This document shows positions 1 through 6,203 of a stretch of 6,203 bases of DNA, one piece after another. The DNA lies in assembly GCA_027622115.1 (NCBI GenBank), contig JAQBZS010000465.1, positions 1 through 6,203 on the forward strand, given 5' to 3'. How positions within the stretch are numbered: the first letter of the stretch is position 1; the number at the start of each line of letters is the position of its first letter. Made by a program: the position numbers and the translations under genes. The notes beneath the pieces are model-generated. The model was not told where the DNA came from. It searched no databases and worked only from the letters and a program-made list of their open reading frames with translations. The DNA is from Planctomycetota bacterium (GTDB lineage: Bacteria; Planctomycetota; Planctomycetia; Planctomycetales; Planctomycetaceae).

Positions 1-90
1 TCGATGAATTCCACTTTGAACGCCCGCCAAATCTGAAATCCGTAAGCCAGACCCCGCCCCCCCAAACGCAACTTGCGAAACGAATTCTTC

Positions 91-216
91 ACCCCAAAGG
101 GGTCAAACAGCGAAGCCCAGGGTCGCGCCAGCGTTGGGGTTCGCAACGATGTTTTGATGGCAGACCCAGGGTGCGCTGCGCGACCCTGGGCTTTGTTGTT
201 GAACTCCTTCGGAGTA
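91..216. repeat. Imperfect inverted-repeat element (about 126 bp) before the VWA gene
   Basis: The left arm (91-133) and the reverse complement of the right arm (174-216) are alike along their length. The core is a perfect 16-base inverted repeat, aagcccagggtcgcgc at 113-128 against its complement at 178-193. Pairing continues for about five more positions (130-134 with 173-177, one a G-T pair) if base 129 is bulged. Each arm also carries its own small hairpin at the outer end: cccc-aaa-gggg (92-102) on the left and ctcc-ttc-ggag (204-214) on the right. A further cccagggt copy at 165-172 allows an alternative hairpin with 183-190. I infer a dispersed palindromic (REP-like) intergenic element that could fold in RNA or DNA. 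No coding function is apparent. Whether it recurs in the genome cannot be seen here. Confidence 0.7.
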
Positions 217-232
217 GCAAGCTCGGCATCCC

Positions 233-2566
233 ATGCATTCCCCACCCGTGATCGCAGTTGCGTTCGGAGCCGCGCTCGGTTGGGCGGTTGGGCTGGGATG
301 CTTGCCGATCATCGTTCACTTCTTGCATCGACGCCGCTATCGCGAAACCACTTGGGCCGCGATGCGGTTCTTGCTCGAAGCCACGCGGAAACGATCGCGA
401 CGACTCAAGCTCGAACAACTGCTGCTGCTGGCCGTGCGAACCGCCGTGATGGTGCTGATCGCCGTTGCCATCATGGGGGAATTGTCCGACACGGGGCTCG
501 GCGACGCCGCCGCGCCGGGGGCTCGGCATTACATCATCGTGCTGGATACTTCGCTGAGCATGGGCACGCGAGTCGACGATGGGACTCGCATGGATGCCGC
601 GAAGGAGATCGCCCGCCGCATCGTCCGTGAAGCCAATCAGGGCGATGCCTTCCACCTGCTGCAAATTGCCAACACCACGCGTGCGATGGTGTTTCGCCAG
701 CCGGCCTTTCAGAAACGGCACGTGCTGGGTGAACTTGAAGAACTCAATGTGACGGACGAGCCGGGCAACGTCGTGCAGACATTGGAAGCCGTGCAGGATT
801 TTCTCACGAAGTTGCCCAATCTGTCGCAGAAGGAAGTCGTCGTGTTGAGCGACTTCCAGCGTGCGAATTGGCTGCCCGATTCCAGCGGCGGCCAAGCCCG
901 GTTGCAGGAATTGCTCCGAGAAACCGCGGCCAAATCACGGCTGGTGATGTTGGACGTGGGCCGCTTCGAGGCCGCGAATCTGTCGGTCACGGGCATCAAG
1001 GCCGATCAGCCGTTTGTGTCGCTCAAGAGTCCCGTCGTCGTGAGTGCGACCGTCAAGAACTTTGGCAGTTCCAAAGCGGTCGACTTTCCCGTGGAGCTGT
1101 GGAGTCGGGATCGGTTGCTCGAACGCAAACGCATTGAACTCGCCGCGAACGAAGAAGCCGCGGTCACGTTTGTTCGCGTGTTTGAACTCGAAGGAGATCA
1201 GCCTTTGGAAGTCCGAATTCCCGACGACTCGCTGCCGGCCGACAACCAGCGGTGGCTGTCGCTCCCGGTTCACAGCCGCTTGAGCGTGCTGCCCGTGGAC
1301 GGCGACTTTCACGAGCCGGGAATCCGCAGTGCGTCGCTGTACCTCAAGATGGCGTTGGCTCCGGAACTCCGGGACCAACCGTGGGACGGGCCGATTTCTC
1401 CGGTGGACGCGATTTCGGACGCACGATTCTCGGAACGCGATCCGTCCAACTTCGATTGCGTCGTGCTGACCGACGCGATGTCGTTGGGCGAGTCGGATGC
1501 TAAGGCTTTGGAGGGCTACGTGCGTAGCGGCGGCGGCGTGGTGTTTTGCATGGGGCAACGCATCGATCCCGAGAAGTTCAATCAACTGTTCTATCGCGAC
1601 GGCGGGGGGATCTTGCCCGCGAAGTTGGGAACGATTGTCGATTCGAAAGACGGTGTGAAATTCGATTTGCGCGAACTGACGCATCCGGTGCTCGATCCGT
1701 TTCGCGGGAATCCGGGAACCGGTCTGGAATCCACGCTGACCGTGCGTCACATCCGCGCCACGTTGCCGGACGATGGATCGGCCGTCACTGTGCTGCGGTT
1801 TGCCAACGCGAATGAAGATCCCGCAATTGTCGAACGCACCGTGGGGCAGGGCAAAACGGTGCTGATCACCACATCGCTTGACACGACGTGGGGCAGTTGG
1901 CCGACAAACCCCAGCTTTCCGCCGATCATCAATGAACTCGTCCGAGCCACCGTGGCGGGTCGCTGGCGGCGACCGGAATTATTGGAGGGGGATCAGCTCA
2001 TCCGAATTCTGCCCCGGCAATTGGCGGCGGCCGAAGCGAATCTGGCGTTGCCGAACGGGCAGAGCCACCGCTTGGTGATTCACCAAGCCGGCGATGACGT
2101 CACCGTGGAAACCGATCCGTTGTTGTCGCGCGGTCTGCACGAATTGCGAATCGCCAGCGCGGCAAATTACTCGCAGGTGGTGGCCGTCAACATCGACGTT
2201 CGCGAATCGGACAACGTGCGATTGACCGGCCCGGAACTCGAACAACATTTCAGCGGAGCGGCGTTCGATTACCAAACCGACTGGCGAAGTCGCGCGCAGG
2301 CCACTGAGGGAGGAATCGCGAACAGCACGGACCTCGTACGGTGGTTGTTGTTCGCCGTGTTGCTGTTGCTGCTCGTGGAAACAATCACGGCTTGGAACCC
2401 GAGTTACGGAGCGCTTGCATTGTTGGGAGTGGTGGCATTCGAGCTACTGCGACAAGTCAGCCTGCGCTGGCCGCTTGGTGGAGCCGTGCTGGTCGTTGCG
2501 ACATGCGTCTGCCTCGGCTGGGCGTGGAATTCCCGGCGAATCGGCATGTCGGGTTCGACACCCTGA
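233..2566 (+). CDS. BatA-type VWA-domain inner-membrane protein with glutamine-amidotransferase-like region
   Basis: This 777-residue protein has the BatA (aerotolerance regulator N-terminal) layout. A hydrophobic segment at residues 6-30 is followed by the basic stretch HRRRYRETTWAAMRFLLEA (32-50), typical of the family, and a second membrane segment at about 62-82. A VWA domain follows (about 98-245), with metal-site motif DTSLS at 105-109 and a later Asp in VVVLSDFQ (D207). The usual MIDAS Thr is not obvious. Residues 250-345 look like a CARDB-like beta domain, and 405-575 resemble a class I glutamine-amidotransferase fold (CVVLTDAMSLGESDAKALEGYV, then RSGGGVVF). I see no catalytic triad, so that region is probably structural. 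The C-terminus has three hydrophobic stretches (701-719, 726-739, 747-766), more than the single segment I expect. By family knowledge, such proteins sit beside MoxR ATPase and DUF58 genes; that side lies outside the window. In-frame TAG at 215-217 limits the start to ATG 233 or GTG 248. The only GGAG (211-214) is 18 bases from the ATG, so ribosome binding is weak. Function is unproven. Confidence 0.93.
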   Translation: MHSPPVIAVAFGAALGWAVGLGCLPIIVHFLHRRRYRETTWAAMRFLLEATRKRSRRLKLEQLLLLAVRTAVMVLIAVAIMGELSDTGLGDAAAPGARHYIIVLDTSLSMGTRVDDGTRMDAAKEIARRIVREANQGDAFHLLQIANTTRAMVFRQPAFQKRHVLGELEELNVTDEPGNVVQTLEAVQDFLTKLPNLSQKEVVVLSDFQRANWLPDSSGGQARLQELLRETAAKSRLVMLDVGRFEAANLSVTGIKADQPFVSLKSPVVVSATVKNFGSSKAVDFPVELWSRDRLLERKRIELAANEEAAVTFVRVFELEGDQPLEVRIPDDSLPADNQRWLSLPVHSRLSVLPVDGDFHEPGIRSASLYLKMALAPELRDQPWDGPISPVDAISDARFSERDPSNFDCVVLTDAMSLGESDAKALEGYVRSGGGVVFCMGQRIDPEKFNQLFYRDGGGILPAKLGTIVDSKDGVKFDLRELTHPVLDPFRGNPGTGLESTLTVRHIRATLPDDGSAVTVLRFANANEDPAIVERTVGQGKTVLITTSLDTTWGSWPTNPSFPPIINELVRATVAGRWRRPELLEGDQLIRILPRQLAAAEANLALPNGQSHRLVIHQAGDDVTVETDPLLSRGLHELRIASAANYSQVVAVNIDVRESDNVRLTGPELEQHFSGAAFDYQTDWRSRAQATEGGIANSTDLVRWLLFAVLLLLLVETITAWNPSYGALALLGVVAFELLRQVSLRWPLGGAVLVVATCVCLGWAWNSRRIGMSGSTP

Positions 2567-2577
2567 CTTGTCGCCAG

Positions 2578-2600
2578 CGGACGCAGAGCCGTCGCGTCCG
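2578..2600 (+). terminator. Possible hairpin after the VWA gene
   Basis: A 7-base stem (cggacgc at 2578-2584 pairing with gcgtccg at 2594-2600) with a 9-base loop begins 12 bases after the TGA stop of the VWA gene. It is GC-rich but has no following T run, so it does not meet the standard for an intrinsic terminator. It could slow polymerase or protect the 3' end, or be chance in GC-rich DNA. Confidence 0.3.
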
Positions 2601-2624
2601 GGTCGGCAGCAGGCACCGCTCGCA

Positions 2625-2640
2625 ACCTCACATGTGAGGT
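2625..2640. promoter_or_regulatory. Perfect 16-base palindrome upstream of the DUF1549 gene
   Basis: The sequence acctcacatgtgaggt is exactly self-complementary with no spacer. It lies 104 bases upstream of the start codon at 2745 and 58 bases after the preceding stop. A two-fold symmetric site of this length in a promoter region suits a dimeric transcription factor. It is a poor RNA hairpin because it has no loop. I recognise no named operator in it. No promoter boxes could be fixed nearby. Confidence 0.4.
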
Positions 2641-2733
2641 ACGTGCTTCACCACATTCTTCACCCCTTGTTGGGTGCGTGAGGCTTGAGTAGCTTCAACA
2701 TGTGCAACGTCCGCGTTTTCATGTGTTCATGAC

Positions 2734-2738
2734 GAGGA
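2734..2738 (+). promoter_or_regulatory. Shine-Dalgarno site for the DUF1549/DUF1553 gene
   Basis: GAGGA ends 6 bases before ATG 2745, an ideal spacing. This fixes the start, because the only earlier in-frame ATG nearby (2721) runs into a TGA after three codons. Confidence 0.75.
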
Positions 2739-2744
2739 ATTGAG

Positions 2745-4403
2745 ATGCAGTCGCCGCGAACTGTCTGTGTAGCAGGACTGTGGCTCGCTATGGTCAGTCC
2801 GAGCGTCGCCGCGGCCGAAGAGTCGTTTCATGGCCGCATTGATGCGTTGATTGCCGCCAAAGCCAAAGGAGCGATGGCGGCGCGGACGAACGACGCGGAG
2901 TTCGTGCGGCGAGTGTTTCTCGATTTCGCGGGTCGAATTCCGACCGCTGATGAAGCTCGCAAGTTTCTGGCGGACCGGTCGCCGCAGAAACGAGTGCAGC
3001 TTATCGATCGGCTCTTGAACGGACCGGAGTATCCGCGACGCATGACCGAAGCCTTCGATGTCATGCTGATGGAACGGCGAGGCGATGAGCCCGAATGGAC
3101 CAAGTTTCTGCGGACCTCGTTCGAAGCCAACAAGCCGTGGGATCAGATCGTCCGCGAAATCGTTCGGCCCAATCCCGACGACGCAAACACTCGCGGTTCT
3201 GCCTATTTTTGGACCAAGCGACTCGCAAAATACGGGCAGAACCCAACCGACTTTCCCGGCCTAGCCGCCGATCTTGGGCGGCTGTTTCTCGGCAAGAACC
3301 TGGCGTGTGCCCAGTGCCACAATCATCTGTTTATCGACGATTACAAACAGGCCGATTTCCAAGGTCTGTTTGCGTTCGTCCAGCACACATCAATCCGCAC
3401 CGACACCGAGTTTCCGGCGGTGGCAGAAAACGTCGTCAAAGCTCGGCTGGAATTTCAGTCGGTCTTCGAGATGGTGCAAATGCAAATCGGCCCGCGCGTG
3501 CCGGGCCGACCGGAGATTACGGTGCCGGTCTTCAAGAAAGGCGAAGAGTACTCAGTGCCGCCGGACAAGAAGAATCGCGCTCCCGGCATTCTCAAGTTCA
3601 GCCCTCTGTCAAAGCTCGCCGAACAATTGCCGCAAGCCGACACCGAAAACTTCGCGAAGAACATCGTCAATCGACTGTGGTTCCTGACGATGGGGCGTGG
3701 GTTAGTCGAACCGCTCGATCTGTTTCACTCGAAGAATCCGCCATCGCATCCGGAATTGCTCGAATTGCTGGCCAAGGAATTCGTCGACCACAAGTTCGAT
3801 ATCAAGTGGTGCTTGCGCGAATTGGCTTTGACCGAAACGTATCAACGATCGAGCGTATTGCCGGAAAGCGTCGCGAGTTTGCCGGTCGCCTCGTTTCAAG
3901 TCGCCGTCGAAAAGCCGTTGTCCGCCGAACAACTGCTGTGGAGCATGTTGCTGGCCACGGGCGAAAATCATGTGATTCGGTTCAAAGTCATCCCGCACAG
4001 CGATGCCGCCGGCAACACGGGAAATCACGAGTCCGAGTCGAAAAACGACAAACTCAAGGAATATCGCAGCTCATTCCTGGCGGCGTTTGCCAACCCGCCT
4101 CGCGAACCGGAAGTCGAATTCTCACCGTCCGTGTCGGCCGCATTGTTCGTCTTGAATGACGGCAAGTTTCTCGACTGGGTCATTCCGAAGCCCGGCAACC
4201 TGATCGACCGCCTGTCAAAAATGGGCGATGCCGCGCTCGTTGCCGATGAGCTGTACCTCAGCCTGCTTGCACGAGTTCCGTCGGTGGCAGAGCGAGCGGA
4301 AGTAGTGGCCTACCTCGAAAACGGGGCGAGCCCGCGAGGCAAGGCTTTGGGACAAGTGGCGTGGGCGTTGATGGCATCGACTGAGTTCTGCATCAACCAT
4401 TAG
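2745..4403 (+). CDS. Exported DUF1549/DUF1553 domain protein with CxxCH motif
   Basis: This 552-residue protein starts with a signal peptide (hydrophobic core about 7-18, likely cleavage after SVAAA near residue 24), so it should act outside the cytoplasmic membrane. DUF1549 (PSCyt2) spans about 28-213: EFVRRVFLDFAGRIPTADE (52-70), then RVQLIDRLLNGPEY (83-96), and ends with ACAQCHNHLFIDDYKQADFQGLFAF. That segment contains C188-A-Q-C191-H192, the CxxCH form of a c-type heme attachment site. DUF1553 (PSD1) spans about 300-548: NFAKNIVNRLWFLTMGRGLV (302-321), SHPELLELLAKEF, LTETYQRSS (362-370), LSAEQLLWSML (392-402), and the closing WALMASTEFCINH. It is the short form, with no N-terminal cytochrome-like (PSCyt1) or concanavalin domain. 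A linker (about 214-290) separates the two domains. The biochemical role is unknown; heme binding is an inference from the motif. Homologues are usually followed by a DUF1501 gene, but here the next gene is convergent and unrelated. The length agrees with short family members and nothing looks broken. Confidence 0.95.
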   Translation: MQSPRTVCVAGLWLAMVSPSVAAAEESFHGRIDALIAAKAKGAMAARTNDAEFVRRVFLDFAGRIPTADEARKFLADRSPQKRVQLIDRLLNGPEYPRRMTEAFDVMLMERRGDEPEWTKFLRTSFEANKPWDQIVREIVRPNPDDANTRGSAYFWTKRLAKYGQNPTDFPGLAADLGRLFLGKNLACAQCHNHLFIDDYKQADFQGLFAFVQHTSIRTDTEFPAVAENVVKARLEFQSVFEMVQMQIGPRVPGRPEITVPVFKKGEEYSVPPDKKNRAPGILKFSPLSKLAEQLPQADTENFAKNIVNRLWFLTMGRGLVEPLDLFHSKNPPSHPELLELLAKEFVDHKFDIKWCLRELALTETYQRSSVLPESVASLPVASFQVAVEKPLSAEQLLWSMLLATGENHVIRFKVIPHSDAAGNTGNHESESKNDKLKEYRSSFLAAFANPPREPEVEFSPSVSAALFVLNDGKFLDWVIPKPGNLIDRLSKMGDAALVADELYLSLLARVPSVAERAEVVAYLENGASPRGKALGQVAWALMASTEFCINH

Positions 4404-4476
4404 GTCACACCGGTGCGGGCGTCCCAGAGCTGTTGATGGTCGTGGCCGCAGATATTCGTTGGTCGGAGCATCGTGC

Positions 4477-5880
4477 TTATTCCACCAGATTATTCGCGAG
4501 CATCACGTGATCCGGCGCGTTGATCGCGGCTTGCGTGCCTTTGCCGATTCGCGAGCCCGTGATCATGTTGCCGGTTCCCGCGCCGGTCCAATGAATCGCA
4601 GATTGCATTAGCTTTGTATCTCGCTGATCCAACACGGTGCAGCCGCTGAGCAACGTGTCCGAGCAATCTTTGACTCGGATGCCGCTCGGCGCGCCTTCCA
4701 GGACTTGGACACCGCTGAGATTCATGCCGCGGCAGCCCACCAATTCCAAAAGACCCTCGCGCGACTGCGGTCCGGCTTCCGGAACGGTGTGTCGTCCGGC
4801 TTGGCAATCCTCGATCAAGACACCGGTCAAATTGCAATTCGTGCTATCCACAAAACGGATACCCGTACACAGTTCGTTCTTGCGATAGTCCGGATTGTGT
4901 CCAAAGGCATTGGGGCCGACGACGATATTCCGCGATTGCTCGACCAGCAGATTCCGATTGTGTCCGCTGTAGATGAAGTTACCCGAAATCGTCACGCCGC
5001 GCACCGACGTGAGGTGGATGTTGTTCCATTGGCTGCCGATCAGATTCCCGGAAATCGCCCACATCCCGGCCTTGTGATTTTCTTCGGGACTGCGGCCGAT
5101 AATCCGCACGTTGCTGCCGTTCGGGCTGTAGGTGGCCTGCAACGTATTGCTGCTGATGGTGCCCTCGCGAACGCTGCCGGACTTGCCGACATCGATATAG
5201 ATTTCCGCCGTGGGAATGTCGTCGGCATCGGGCACATTGTGGGCGCGGTTGTTGTTGTATTCGATGTCGTTGCCCGTGATTTGCAGGTTGCGAATCTCGC
5301 TGTCTTCAATTCGGATGCCGCCCAGTCGGCAATAGCTGATGTGAGAACCGGTTATGATGGTTTGATGTAAGTTGACGTGATCCAAGTAAACACCGATGCC
5401 CTTATTTTCGTAGATGTGGCAATGACTGATAAGCACATTGCGGGCACGATTCGTAATGTGGATGCCGTGCCGCACCTGGCGAATCAGCACGCCGGTCAGC
5501 GTCGGTTGCATGACGCCCTCGATGCGGATCCCGTCGGCTTCCGGATGTCCGCCTTCGATCTCGATGTTTCGGACGGTCGGCATGCGTTCGTGCTGCCACT
5601 CCACGGCTCGGAAACCGTTGGGATCGGCGGTTTTGGCGTGAGTGGCTTTGAGAAAGATTGCCGGCCCCGGCCCGGCCATCCGCAACTTGGCCGTCCCGCC
5701 CGACCCATCGAGCGACAGGCGACTGAATCTCGAAGTGTCGGCCAGCAGCGTGCGAGTAATGCGAAAGTCGCCCCGCGGAAACTCAACCACGCCGTCACCG
5801 GAATCGATGGCGTGTTGAATGGCGCTGGTATCGTCCGTTCGCCCGTCTCCGACGGCTCCGAAATCTCGAATGTTGCTCAT
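4477..5880 (-). CDS. Right-handed beta-helix protein, pectate-lyase-3 (GH28-related) type
   Basis: The 467-residue product opens with the pectate-lyase-3 superfamily signature NIRDFGAVGDGRTDDTSAIQ (residues 3-22), followed by the usual VVEFPRGDFRITRTL strand. From about 100 to the end it consists of repeating short beta strands with Asn, Gly and Ile ladders, for example GIHITNRARNVLISHCHIYEN (139-159), GIRIEDSEIRNLQITGNDIEYN (188-209) and LVEQSRNIVVGPNAFG (312-327), as expected for parallel beta-helix coils. Such folds occur in polysaccharide lyases, glycosidases, epimerases and phage tailspikes. I cannot assign catalytic residues, so substrate and activity are open. No signal peptide or membrane segment is present, which is odd for an enzyme on extracellular polysaccharide: it may be cytoplasmic or exported another way. 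ATG 5880 has a modest GAGAA (5886-5890) five bases upstream. The signature begins at residue 3, which supports this start. It converges on the DUF1549/DUF1553 gene across 73 bases. Confidence 0.9.
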   Translation of the reverse strand: MSNIRDFGAVGDGRTDDTSAIQHAIDSGDGVVEFPRGDFRITRTLLADTSRFSRLSLDGSGGTAKLRMAGPGPAIFLKATHAKTADPNGFRAVEWQHERMPTVRNIEIEGGHPEADGIRIEGVMQPTLTGVLIRQVRHGIHITNRARNVLISHCHIYENKGIGVYLDHVNLHQTIITGSHISYCRLGGIRIEDSEIRNLQITGNDIEYNNNRAHNVPDADDIPTAEIYIDVGKSGSVREGTISSNTLQATYSPNGSNVRIIGRSPEENHKAGMWAISGNLIGSQWNNIHLTSVRGVTISGNFIYSGHNRNLLVEQSRNIVVGPNAFGHNPDYRKNELCTGIRFVDSTNCNLTGVLIEDCQAGRHTVPEAGPQSREGLLELVGCRGMNLSGVQVLEGAPSGIRVKDCSDTLLSGCTVLDQRDTKLMQSAIHWTGAGTGNMITGSRIGKGTQAAINAPDHVMLANNLVE

Positions 5881-5930
5881 GGTGTTTCTCGTCGTGGTGG
5901 ATGTTGACGTGAGACGATAACCACGGCTGT

Positions 5931-5963
5931 TTTGAATGGCGATTGATTCTCGCCGCGTTCAAA
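5931..5963 (-). terminator. Imperfect hairpin downstream of the minus-strand gene tail
   Basis: On the plus strand, tttgaa (5931-5936) pairs with ttcaaa (5958-5963) and ggcga (5938-5942) with tcgcc (5950-5954). That gives 11 pairs with a small internal loop (1 against 3 bases) and a 7-base apical loop. In minus-strand reading it begins 6 bases after the stop at 5970-5972, where a terminator for that gene would lie, and upstream of the beta-helix start. No T tract follows in that direction, so this is only a candidate. Confidence 0.35.
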
Positions 5964-5969
5964 TCACGG

Positions 5970-6143
5970 CTACGGAATCGCAGGAATGGGATTATTCGTG
6001 GAACGGCTTGAATCAGGGTCGAAGAGTTTTTTGAACCCCGTCAGTTGGCGAACACTGTCAAAATCGCGATCGGCCTCCAGCGCTTTCAATTGCTTGTCGC
6101 CGTCAAAAAAGCCGGCTGTTTTCGCGCGTGAGAGACTCAAAGA
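5970..6143 (-). pseudogene. C-terminal remnant of a TPR-type planctomycete protein
   Basis: Reading the minus strand towards the stop codon at 5970-5972 gives 57 codons that include KTAGFFDGDKQLKALEADRD and then FDSVRQLTGFKKLFDPD, with a polar tail ending NNPIPAIP. From memory of the family, this matches the end of many planctomycete TPR-bearing proteins, often Ser/Thr kinases (a 'LLRxAVAAGF...L..DPDLDPLR...DFKKLL' pattern). The frame is closed by TAA at 6144-6146 and contains no ATG. The nearest possible start is TTG at 6140, which would give an implausible 56-residue protein. Neither other minus frame continues the similarity to the window edge. I therefore read it as the tail of a gene whose front has been lost, with the break at about 6110-6140. 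A tiny free-standing gene or a sequencing frameshift are less likely alternatives. It lies 89 bases upstream of the beta-helix gene on the same strand. Confidence 0.5.
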
Positions 6144-6203
6144 TTACCCCGATGATGACCGCGTCCGAAAACCGGGCGGCGGACGGCCTCGCGTCGAAAA
6201 AAA
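6121..6203 (+). mobile_element. 5'-truncated ISAzo13-family transposase fragment, running off the right edge
   Basis: Plus-strand codons in the frame of 6121 read FARERLKDYPDDDRVRKPGG and then GRPRVEK to the window end. The RVRKPGGGRPRVEK stretch matches what I know of ISAzo13-family transposases, where an 'R(I/V)R(R/K)PGGGR' motif follows an N-terminal helix-turn-helix region and is itself followed by 'EKxxP' and the catalytic domain. The roughly 60-70 residues expected before this motif are absent: the upstream bases encode the unrelated minus-strand tail. The frame is open back to ATG 5986, so a gene caller may report a longer partial ORF from there. I regard those extra residues (MGLFVERLESGSKSF and on) as antisense readthrough. 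No terminal inverted repeat or target duplication is visible. Whether the C-terminal part is intact cannot be seen here. Confidence 0.55.

Noticed and set aside
1..90. Possible C-terminus of an upstream gene (frame 1 stops at 34-36)
   Set aside because: Only eleven codons precede the stop and none resembles the end of a DUF58 or other expected neighbour, so no gene can be assigned.
89..1750. Two long minus-strand open frames (89-895 and 935-1750) opposite the VWA gene
   Set aside because: Their products are rich in Arg, His and Gln with no recognisable domain, as expected for the antisense of a GC-rich gene. The plus strand encodes a clear multi-domain protein throughout.
3095..4159. A 354-codon plus-strand open frame inside the DUF1549/DUF1553 gene
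   Set aside because: It is a shifted-frame shadow, rich in Arg and Ser and without domains, lying wholly within a gene whose reading is well supported by family motifs.
4404..4476. Possible bidirectional terminator between the convergent genes
   Set aside because: Only a loopless 8-base palindrome (caccggtg, 4408-4415) is visible, with no stem-loop and no T run.
4705..5370. A 221-codon plus-strand open frame opposite the beta-helix gene
   Set aside because: It looks like a coherent low-complexity protein (many V, A, D, I), but it is the antisense of regular beta-helix repeats, and no domain or ribosome site supports it.
5986..6120. Plus-strand open frame from ATG 5986 leading into the transposase-like segment
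   Set aside because: The residues before about 6121 show no transposase similarity and are opposite the better-supported minus-strand tail. This part is probably fortuitous readthrough.

Overview
This is most likely planctomycete chromosomal DNA, moderately GC-rich by eye. The strongest pointer is the DUF1549/DUF1553 ('PSCyt2/PSD1') protein at 2745-4403, a family greatly expanded in Planctomycetes. A BatA-type von Willebrand factor A (VWA) membrane protein and a right-handed beta-helix protein fit the same background. I cannot name a genus.

Layout. Positions 1-90 hold nothing I can assign. Positions 91-216 hold an imperfect inverted-repeat element directly in front of the first gene. Positions 233-2566 (+) encode a 777-residue BatA/VWA/glutamine-amidotransferase-like inner-membrane protein. 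The 178-base gap after it contains a GC-rich hairpin, a perfect 16-base palindrome and a good ribosome binding site. Positions 2745-4403 (+) encode an exported DUF1549/DUF1553 protein with a CxxCH motif. After a 73-base convergent gap with no clear terminator, positions 4477-5880 (-) encode a 467-residue pectate-lyase-3-like beta-helix protein without a signal peptide.

The right end (5881-6203) is a small genomic scar. It carries the C-terminal tail of a gene on the minus strand (5970 to about 6143, resembling the end of planctomycete TPR-type proteins). Immediately next to it is a plus-strand piece resembling an ISAzo13-family transposase that lacks its N-terminus and runs off the window. 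Both homologies stop at about the same place (roughly 6110-6140), which suggests a transposon-associated rearrangement junction.

How the genes relate: the three intact genes do not form an obvious pathway. The VWA protein normally belongs to a MoxR-DUF58-BatA cluster whose other members, if present, lie to the left of the window. The DUF1549/DUF1553 protein usually has a DUF1501 partner, and none is seen here. The beta-helix gene is convergent and probably independent. I see no convincing previously undescribed system. The most informative items are the right-end junction, the inverted-repeat element and the palindrome ahead of the DUF1549 gene.
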